Below are positions 1 through 7,100 of a DNA stretch of 16,825 nt, piece after piece (within the stretch, counting starts at the first letter, position 1; every line of letters starts with the position of its first letter). Both the position numbers and the translations under genes were made by a program. Source of the DNA: Pavlovales sp. CCMP2436 (taxonomy: Eukaryota > Haptophyta > Pavlovophyceae > Pavlovales); NCBI GenBank assembly GCA_026770615.1, contig MU631309.1:155608-172432 (forward strand). Direction: 5' to 3'. Under the pieces are notes generated by a model. The model saw only the letters and a program-made list of their open reading frames with translations. It ran no database searches and was not told where the DNA came from.

Positions 1-160
1 AGATGATCTGCTGGTTGCTGTTTGTCGTGTTCCCACGCTGGGCAGCGATCGGGGCCAGCGCGCTCAAGCGCGCGAGCAGCAGCTGCGCATGGCCGCGTGC
101 CGCGATCGTACCGATCGTGTCGATGAGTTGCTTCTTTATGCGCGCGGCCGCCTCCATCAT
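1..160 (-). CDS. Possible 5' end of a minus-strand gene (partial)
   Basis: Reading leftward from two adjacent ATGs (160-158 and 157-155), the frame is open for 53 codons to the window edge. It begins MMEAAARIKKQLIDTIGT and continues with an Ala/Leu-rich, helix-prone stretch (LLLARLSALAPIAAQRG) and then an Asn/Gln-rich end. Most codons end in G or C, as in the exons of the large gene to the right. Upstream of the ATGs, at 164-176 on the plus strand, is a TA run and then AT-rich sequence, which would fit a promoter or an intron. No domain is recognised. A chance open frame in GC-rich DNA is possible at this length, so the call is tentative. Confidence 0.35.
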   Translation of the reverse strand, partial: MMEAAARIKKQLIDTIGTIAARGHAQLLLARLSALAPIAAQRGNTTNSNQQII

Positions 161-163
161 CAG

Positions 164-217
164 TATATATATATAACCAATTTTGTTTTTGTTTTAAAAT
201 ATATTAAATAAACATCT
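164..217. repeat. TA run and AT-rich stretch
   Basis: A (TA)n run of about 12 bases is followed by T-rich and A-rich sequence. It lies immediately upstream of the candidate minus-strand ATG and contrasts sharply with the GC-rich DNA on both sides. It could be a promoter-proximal or intronic segment; nothing in it decides between these. Confidence 0.5.
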
Positions 218-315
218 TCTGCTGCTGATAATCTTTTTCGGGATTTGACGCGGCTTCTACTCGCCACGTCCGCCACCGCCTGTGGCGCGGCCTCTCTCTG
301 CCTTCGGCTCGGACT

Positions 316-362
316 GAGCGCGGCGAGTAGCCGTCGGTGCAACCACGCACTGACGCTTACTC
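316..362 (+). repeat. 47-nt direct repeat, copy 1
   Basis: Begins GAGCGCGGCGAGTAGCCGTC and is repeated almost exactly at 904-949 with one missing base. Because the second copy lies inside the open frame at 738-1166, at least the front half of that frame is built from repeated DNA. Confidence 0.85.
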
Positions 363-422
363 TGTCCCCAGATCGAGGCAGCAGTACGTACTATACTTGC
401 AGCACACAATTGTGATTTCAGA

Positions 423-490
423 CAGAATCATATAGCTCTAATTCCACAGCGCAGCTTGCAAAGCGCAGGAATTATAGCGTATGATTTCTG
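423..490. repeat. Imperfect hairpin, 23-nt arms
   Basis: The left arm 423-445 (CAGAATCATATAGCTCTAATTC plus C) and the right arm 468-490 (GGAATTATAGCGTATGATTT plus CTG) pair with a few mismatches around a 22-nt loop, which itself contains GCGC blocks. It could be a solo remnant of a small inverted-repeat element or a structured transcript. The rest of 363-737 shows no gene that I can support. Confidence 0.6.
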
Positions 491-737
491 TTGGTACATT
501 CCAGTGTGGGCCGCTACTGAAACCCGCGATCTCAGGATCGCCCGTTATCTGCAACCTTAGTCTGCGTGACGCTTCGTAAAGCTCCCGTTAGGGCTTCTAT
601 AGCTTCCATAAGGCTCTCACCGGTCTGTATCTCTGTGGCTCTTACTTAACGCAGCCGTATCTAGCACCTGTACCACTCCACCCGCGTCAGCTCGTCTCCA
701 CAGCGTTTCGCTCCTATCAGCTGCGTCCTCGCGTGGC

Positions 738-1166
738 TTGACTTCTCGCTCTCGCCGTCTCGCGCTTGCTCCGGCTTCCGCGGTCTCTACTTACTCCTCA
801 TCCCCTGAGCTGCTTTCTCGACTCCCGCCCGCCCAAACCCCGTCTCAGATCAAATTTTGGTCTTCCGCTCCAACGTCGACCAGTAAGAGTTCCGAACAGA
901 GCCGAGCGCGGCGAGTAGCCGTCGGTGCACCACGCACTGACGCTTACTCGGGAAACGGAGGCAAACGCGTGAAGCGCGTCAAGGCAAAGCCAGTGGTTTG
1001 CCGCCATGAGATAAGAACCGCCGAGGAAGAGGCGATCTTCTTTGCTGAAGACCTCGCCAAGCGCAAAGCCTTCCTGGTTGTCCTTGCTGAGGCCGCCGAT
1101 GCTTATCGTGCCCGTCTGATCGAGCGTAAGCGTGTACGCCTTGAGCTCGAGAAAGCCGCCATGTAA
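738..1166 (+). CDS. Hypothetical ORF, basic and helical C-terminal half
   Basis: A 142-codon open frame ending at TAA. It has no ATG at the front (the first codon is TTG), so it would need a spliced upstream exon or be a gene fragment. The first half is Ser/Pro/Ala-rich, low complexity, and includes the 904-949 repeat. The second half looks more protein-like: a basic stretch KRVKRVKAKP, then a charged helical run (EEEAIFFAEDLAKRKAF, then a run ending in RARLIERKRVRLELEKAAM) that could form a coiled coil. Codons there mostly end in G/C. No family is recognised. It may be a retained exon, a gene relic or chance. Confidence 0.3.
   Translation: MTSRSRRLALAPASAVSTYSSSPELLSRLPPAQTPSQIKFWSSAPTSTSKSSEQSRARRVAVGAPRTDAYSGNGGKRVKRVKAKPVVCRHEIRTAEEEAIFFAEDLAKRKAFLVVLAEAADAYRARLIERKRVRLELEKAAM
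904..949 (+). repeat. 47-nt direct repeat, copy 2
   Basis: Partner of 316-362, 588 nt downstream in the same orientation, differing by one deleted A in the middle (GCACCACG against GCAACCACG). Confidence 0.85.
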
Positions 1167-1199
1167 ATTAGCGGAAGAACTCGGGGGATGGTGTTCCGA

Positions 1200-1408
1200 A
1201 CTTCCGATGCCAGAGGAGGGGGAGGGTTGTTAGTGTTTCGATGCCAAGATGTTATTTTGGGTGGGGAGGGCGGTGTGTGTGTTTGTGTGTGTGTGCGTGT
1301 GTGTTTCTGCGTGTGTCAGTGTGTGTCAGTGTTTGGTTGGGGGGGGCGGGGTGGGGGGGGGGTTGGTTATATTTGGTGTTCCGATGCCAAATGGGGGGTC
1401 CGATGCCT
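1200..1408 (+). repeat. CGATGCC repeats around a (GT)n plus G-run tract
   Basis: Four copies of a TTCCGATGCCA-like unit lie near 1202, 1235, 1379 and 1399. Between the second and third is a long impure (GT)n run (about 1272-1335) followed by G-runs to about 1363. Read on the minus strand this is a C-run followed by (CA)n, the composite found on the plus strand in introns 3, 7 and 8 of the neighbouring gene. No gene is evident here. Confidence 0.75.
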
Positions 1409-1417
1409 ACGTATTAT

Positions 1418-1481
1418 ATTTCGGCTCGCGTTTCGTCGCTTGCCCAGGAGCCCCCGGCCGCTCCCGGACACGAGCCGAAAT
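1418..1481. repeat. 11-bp perfect inverted repeat
   Basis: ATTTCGGCTCG at 1418-1428 and CGAGCCGAAAT at 1471-1481 are perfect reverse complements separated by 42 GC-rich bases. It may be the end of a small element or a cruciform. Confidence 0.6.
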
Positions 1482-1549
1482 CTGAAGCTCCTCCGCATGC
1501 GCAGCGTGGTACTTCAGTCGATTGTGCGCCACGACGGTGTCCGGGCGGG

Positions 1550-1720
1550 ATGACTGTTTGTCAAGACCATCCTGTCCAGGCAGGACGACCGTCTGTCAAG
1601 ACCACCGCCCCCGGGTTGGGCCCCCCGGAAGGCCTCCGGGCATCTTTTGCGACAGCACAACCGAAAAAAAATCGGTTGACCCTCCCGACTGTTTTAGAAT
1701 CGGTTCTCCCGACTGTTATT
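1550..1720 (+). repeat. Short tandem motifs upstream of the PHD gene
   Basis: TGTCAAGACCA-type units occur at about 1558 and 1591, and CTCCCGACTGTT occurs twice at about 1683 and 1708. No coding region is supported in 1167-1729. Confidence 0.55.
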
Positions 1721-1729
1721 TAAAAATAG

Positions 1730-2961
1730 CGAGACCACCAATCGCGAAGCCGGCGCAGCCGACAAGCGGGGGGGGCACGCGAGACGCAGCGCTCACTCTC
1801 GCCCGAGCCCGGCGGCGCGGTCTCGCAGCCCGGTGGCGCACAGACGGTGAGCGAGGGGTTGCGCAAGGCACAGCGCTCGCTCTCGCCCGAGCCCAGCGGC
1901 GCGACCGACGCGCTTACGACGCCCGCCGCCGCCTCGCAGTCGTCCGATTGGCTGTGTGCGCACTGCCGCGACGGCTCGTGCATCGCCTGCCGCCTCTCGG
2001 GCCGGCGCACGGCGGCGCGGCCGACGACGGGCAAGGCCGGCGCCGACCCCGCGGGCACGGGCGCGCGTGACCGGATCTTGAACGCGCGCTCGGAGCCGCC
2101 GCCGCCGTGCAAGCTCAAGCCCTCGCCGCCGGGCGCGCAGGCCGGCGGCAGCGCGCTTTCTCCCGCGCCGCCGCCCGCCGCTGCGCAGGCGCAGGCGGAG
2201 ACGCCAGGCAGCGGCGGCGCCGGTGACGCGGGCAAGTACGCGTGCGTGCGCGTGCGTCCGCCGCTCGGCCTGCTGCGCTCGACCCTCGTCGTTCGGGAAG
2301 GCATCGCGGCTGCAGTAGCAGTGCCCGCGGTGCGCAGCGGCAGCGGCGCAGGCAGTGGGAGCGGCCGCTTCTTCAAAGCCGCGGCAGGCGCGCCGCCCGG
2401 GCTGCCCGCGGGTTTCCCCGGACTGCCCGACGGGCTTCCCGGCCTCCCGCCCGCCCTCGCCGCCGCCATGGCCACAGGCGCGCTCAAGGTGACCTTCCGC
2501 CCGCTGCGGCCCCCGGGCAAAAAGGGCGCAGCGCCCAAAGGGGCATTTCGCGCACTGCCGCCCGCCAAGCGCCGGGCCCTAGACTCGGATTCGGATTCGG
2601 ACTCGGATGTGGTGGCGGTCTCCCGGCAGCGCAAGGTCAGCCAATCAGGGGGCAGCAAGCGTGGCAGGCTCGTTGGCGGTAGTGGCAAGCGGCAGCGCAG
2701 GCCGCCCGTGGGGCTGTCTGACGATTCGGACTTCGATTTAGCCGCCTTCTCCGAGTTGGACGACGAAGAGGAGGAGAGGGTGGGGCGCTTTTCGAAAAGT
2801 GGCTGGACGAGGGAGGCGCGGGGGGGTAAGGGCAAGGCACGCCCCGTTGCGCGGCGCACCGGCGGTGGAAGCGGTGGGCGTACGCGCGCGCCGGGTGGGC
2901 GGGCTGCCGTGGTGGTCGTGAGGCGGCGTGCGCGTTCGAAGGACTCAGACGACTCATCCAG
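1730..2961 (+). CDS. PHD gene, first visible exon
   Basis: The frame is open from the TAG at 1727-1729 to the donor CAG|GTGCCG at 2961/2962 (phase 2). Third codon positions are almost all G/C from about 1905 on, so coding extends well before the first in-frame ATG (2468, in a GCCGCCATGG context). Either an upstream exon supplies the start, with an acceptor such as TAG at 1729, CAG at 1789 or CAG at 1873, or translation starts at 2468. A 28-residue in-frame repeat (QRSLSPEP) lies at 1785-1911. Other features are CAHCRDGSCIAC near 1955-1990, a collagen-like GLPAGFPGLPDGLPGLP run near 2400-2450, hexamer-encoded DSDSDSDSD near 2581-2609, basic KRGRLVGGSGKRQRRPP near 2657-2707 and acidic DDEEEE near 2760. 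Confidence 0.75.
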
Positions 2962-4120
2962 GTGCCGTTTTTTATTATTATTATTGATACTGTTAGTGGT
3001 TATTATTAAATTCATCAAGTTCTCATTAATAACTTGGGCAGCGAGGGGGGCTCCGACAGCGACGAGGAGGACGGGCGACGAGGCAGGAGGGAAGCGAGGG
3101 ATCGGAGAGGGCGAGACCGCTCCAAGCCGGCCAAGCCGGTGTGCGAGCCAGTGCTGCCCGAGGGGGAAGTGTTCGGTGCGCGAACTCCGCACTCGCGCCC
3201 CGGCCCCTGTCCCAGCCCTGGCCCTGGCCCTGACTCTGGCCCTAATCCTGACCCTAACCCTGACACCAACCCCGACCTCGACCTCGACCGCAGCAGGCGA
3301 TTCGACTCCTGCCGCTATGACCGTGCGTGCACTGTGGCACGAACTCGACAGAGGTGTGCGCCTGGCCCTTGTTCTTACTCTAGCCCTTGCACTGACCCTG
3401 TGGGCGAAAGCTCGTTCTATATATATATACACACATATATGCATGTGTATATATTATAAAATATGTTGTTCTGATGTATGAGTATTCGCGTTTCGCGATG
3501 CCTCCTCGCGCCATGTTCCCTCACTCGGTTGACGACGCTGACCTCCATTTTTTTGTTTTTTGTTTTTGTCTTGTTGTTTTTGTTTGCAGCATTTTTCCCG
3601 CCCGCGGACGAGCAGACACTGGACGGACTGCTGGCCACCGCGGTGCACCCCATCAGCCTCCTCGCTTTGCTTGCCGATGTGCCCTTTTTGGCCGCTGTGG
3701 CTGCGACCGAGTCTGCCGCGTCGGTGGCGGAGGAGCGAAGCATGTCCTCGCTCAGAGATCTGAGAGAACTGCCACCTCTGGTCGGAGAGGTAATTATATT
3801 GCTACATATTTCATTTAATTATAAACGAAAAGCCCCATTCTTACCCTAGTTATTATCCTAGCCCTGCGGGGGAGACGCATGCCCTCACTGTGAGATCTGA
3901 GAGAACTGCCGCCGTTGGTTGGAGAGGCCTCTTTTTTTCTTTTTTTTCTTTTATGCGAGTGTGGTTGCGAAAAGAACTGTGAGAGCTTCCTAGCCCTGCG
4001 GGGTTGACGGCACTTACCCTAGTCATTACCCTAGTTATTATCATCCCCCCCCCCACCCTCCCCCCCACCAACACACACACAAACCGTCATTATCATTAAT
4101 AATATTGCTGCTGCTTCTGC

Positions 4121-4157
<37 letters not shown>

Positions 4158-7100
4158 GCCGCCGCCGCCGCCATCATTATTATTACTCATTCCAACCCCC
4201 CCCCCCCCACCCCCTCCCTTTTCCATTAGGTGTACTTGCACGCCTCGACTGCCGCCATGCTGCTCGCGGAGAAGCTGCCCCTCCCACTTTCTGCCGCCCC
4301 GGTATCCGCCACCCGCGGCTGCGGTCAAGGTGCCGATTTAAAAAGTGAGTTACATCTGCGGCTGCACTGCGATGTCGGGCTCGGCGGTGGGCTCGGCAAA
4401 AGCGGGCTGGGCGGCGGGCTGGCCCGGAGCTCCGTTGAGGCAGACGGGGGGGAGGGGTTTGTGACTGAGCGTGTACAGGAAGATTCGCAGCGGATTTTGC
4501 AAATCAACGAGGGCAGCTGCGACGTGCAATTTGGCAGTATTGGGGGCAGCAGGAGAGGGAGGCCTGTGCGCGTGCGCTTCACAGGGGAAACGCTCGTCTC
4601 TCAGCCCAGTGCCAGGGGGGGCAGAGGCACGGGGGGCTCGCCGCCCAGTGGGAGGGGGGGCAGGGGGGGGGCTTCGCCATCCCTCACTGGCACTGGGAAA
4701 CCTGCGGCCCGCGGCAGCCCCCTCGCTCGACAGAACGGCAGTCCGCAGTCAGGGGGCAGAGGAGGGGGCAAGGGGGCTGCGGGCAGCAGGGGAGGCAATG
4801 AAAAAAGGGAAGAAGGGGGCGGAGAAGTTGATGAAATGAGTGGAGGATCCGGCCGTTCTCCCGTCTCGCCGCGCAACGGATGCAGCCCGCCAAGAGCAGC
4901 AGCAGTAGCAGCAGTGGTTGTGGCAACAACAACAGCAGCAGCGGGGCCGCAGGGCGAACACGCAGCGACAGCGGTAGCGGCAGCGGAGGGTTTGCTGCTG
5001 CGCGTGTGGGCTGCACAGACCCTCCCGCCGCCCGCCGTCGCCTCCCGGCCCCCATGCAAATTCAAATTCTCAAAAAGCTCCAAAATACCCGCTCCTCCCC
5101 CCGCGCCTGCGCCCGCCGCCGCGCCGTCCCCACCGCCTGCTGCCGCCGCGGCATGGTGGCCACTGGTGTCGTACGAGGCCCTCGACGAGGTGGGGCCTTT
5201 TGTTCTTCCTGTCTTTCTTCATTTTTTGTTACGAATACTAATAATATTACGAATTATTGCTATTCTTATTTTAATCTCACAAATTTTGGTGGCCACTTGT
5301 GACCGCTACTTTATAATACATACATAGTCCTAGCCCTACCCCCCCCCCCCCCATAAAAATAGTCATTTAAGAATAATTAAAGTTTGGTTGCGCTCGTATC
5401 GTTAAAGGACCTTGACGAGTTGACCCATTTTTTTCTCTCTCTCGTCTTCTTCTCCTCCTTCTCCTCCCCTCCTTCCTTACTGTTACTCATACTAATTATA
5501 CTTTACTGAAACTACTACTATTACTACTACTACTACCGATGACAGGTGACGTCCGTGCACGATAAGGACAGGGGCTTCAAGGAGATGCCAATGACCGAGC
5601 GCGGTCTTAAGGTACAGCCTCGTCTAACCCCCAGCCCCAGCCCCAACCCCAACACTTGTTTGCCTAACGCTAATCCTCGCTCAGCCTTCTCTGACCCCCC
5701 CCTCCCCCCCTGCTGCTGCCTCTAAGGTGTGGATGTCGGGTGTGGGCTCGCGCACCCTCGACGCCGAAATTGGACTGTTGCAGGTATGCTCTCATGCTAA
5801 TTTTTTCGATTTTAACCACGCTCTGGACGCCGAAATCAGACTGCTTCAGGCAATAGGGATAAAAATACAGGGGAGGAACTCCTAGTGATCTTCCAAATAT
5901 GCGTGAGTCAACTGCCGCTGCTCTATACAGCTTTCCGGGAGAAGTCCGGGTGATCCACGCCGCGTTCGCCGCGGGGTTTGTAGGCGGGGCGCGAGCCCGC
6001 GGCGACCGCGCTCGGCCCGCACGTCGAGCGCTGGCGCGCGGGGCTTTGCGCATGCGCGGCCCGCTACGGACGAAGTTGCACAGAGTGCGCCGAAGGCCGA
6101 CTTTCACCAACTTAAAGCAGTTTCGGCCCACTCGTGAGCGTTGGGCTCAAGTGAGCCGGGGCTCATGCGTGCGAGCGGGGCTTCACGCGCAAGTTCGGCC
6201 AGCGTTCGAAGGGGCACGCGCGCGAGCGCAGAAGGCGTCCGAATGGGCCGCCTTCCTTCCGCGCAGTCCTATCGAATGCGGGCCGCTGGCCGAACTCGCA
6301 CGCGAAGCCCCGCTCGCCCGCGCGACGACGCGCGCCCGCGCGGCAAGGGCCTGCTCGCACGCATGGGCCCCGGCTCGCTTGCGCCCAACGCCCACAAGTG
6401 GGTCGAAACTGCTCCAAGTTGGTGAAAGTCGGCCTTCGGCGCGCTCTGTGCAACTTCGTCCGTAGCTGGACGCGAACGCGCATAGCCCCGCGCGCCTAAG
6501 CTCGACGCGCGGGCCGAACCCGGTCGCCGCGGGCTCGCGCCCGCACCTACAACCCGGCGGCGGACGCGGCGTGGATCACCCGGGCTTCTCTCGGAAAGCT
6601 GTAAAGAGCAGCGGCAGATGACTCACGCATTTCTAGTGGAGTTTTCTCCCTTGTATTCTTATCCCCCTTGATTCAGGCACGATTATTTATTTTCATGTTT
6701 TCGATGAGTATTCAGAATAAGGTGTGCGAAATTGTTATCATAGCACGTAACCCTGAATATCTGTACCGCTTCTAACGCTGCCCACCCTGACTGTCCACTG
6801 CCCCCCCCCCCCTTTCTTTCTTTTTTTTGCAGGGCTTATTGGACGAGCGGTCTGCCTGCAACCGCAACACTGTGCACTCCCTGCACTCCTGCCTCGTGCA
6901 AGAGCTCAGCGGTTACCCCGGCGGGCTCGGCGGCGTGTGCGGCGAGGCGGATCCGAGCTCCGCCGGTCGCGTGTTGCAAAATTTCAAGGCGCTCTGCTCG
7001 CCAGAAAGAAACAGCGAAAGGGGGAAGAGGGTGGAGGGGGACAATAGGGGGAGGGGGTGCCTGTCGCTGCTAAACATAACGCCGGACGGGAGAGGGGCGA

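Noticed and set aside
423..490. tRNA or other standard structured RNA
   Set aside because: The hairpin has no tRNA-like T-arm (GTTCRANNC) or cloverleaf spacing. No tRNA, rRNA or snRNA signature was found anywhere in the window.
1720..3444. 574-codon open frame on the minus strand
   Set aside because: It overlaps the PHD gene exons antisense. It is open because GC-rich coding DNA lacks stops on the opposite strand; the product is Arg/Pro/Ser low complexity with no domain and runs through a proven-phase intron.
3176..3459. Continuation of exon 2 through GPCPSPGPGPDSG-type repeats
   Set aside because: These are degenerate CCCTGG/CCCTAA repeats typical of the other introns of this gene; the donor at 3175 gives matching phase.
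3478..3589. Extension of exon 3 upstream to an ATG near 3478
   Set aside because: The upstream part is poly-Phe/Leu/Val translated from a T-rich acceptor tract; TTTGCAG at 3589 fits the intron end and the phase.
4105..4341. Poly-Leu/Pro open frame resembling a membrane segment
   Set aside because: It is translated CTG and CCG microsatellite inside intron 3, not a protein.
5670..6483. Several 94-188-codon frames on both strands
   Set aside because: They are by-products of the foldback element: the arms are reverse complements, so the same stop-poor sequence appears on both strands.
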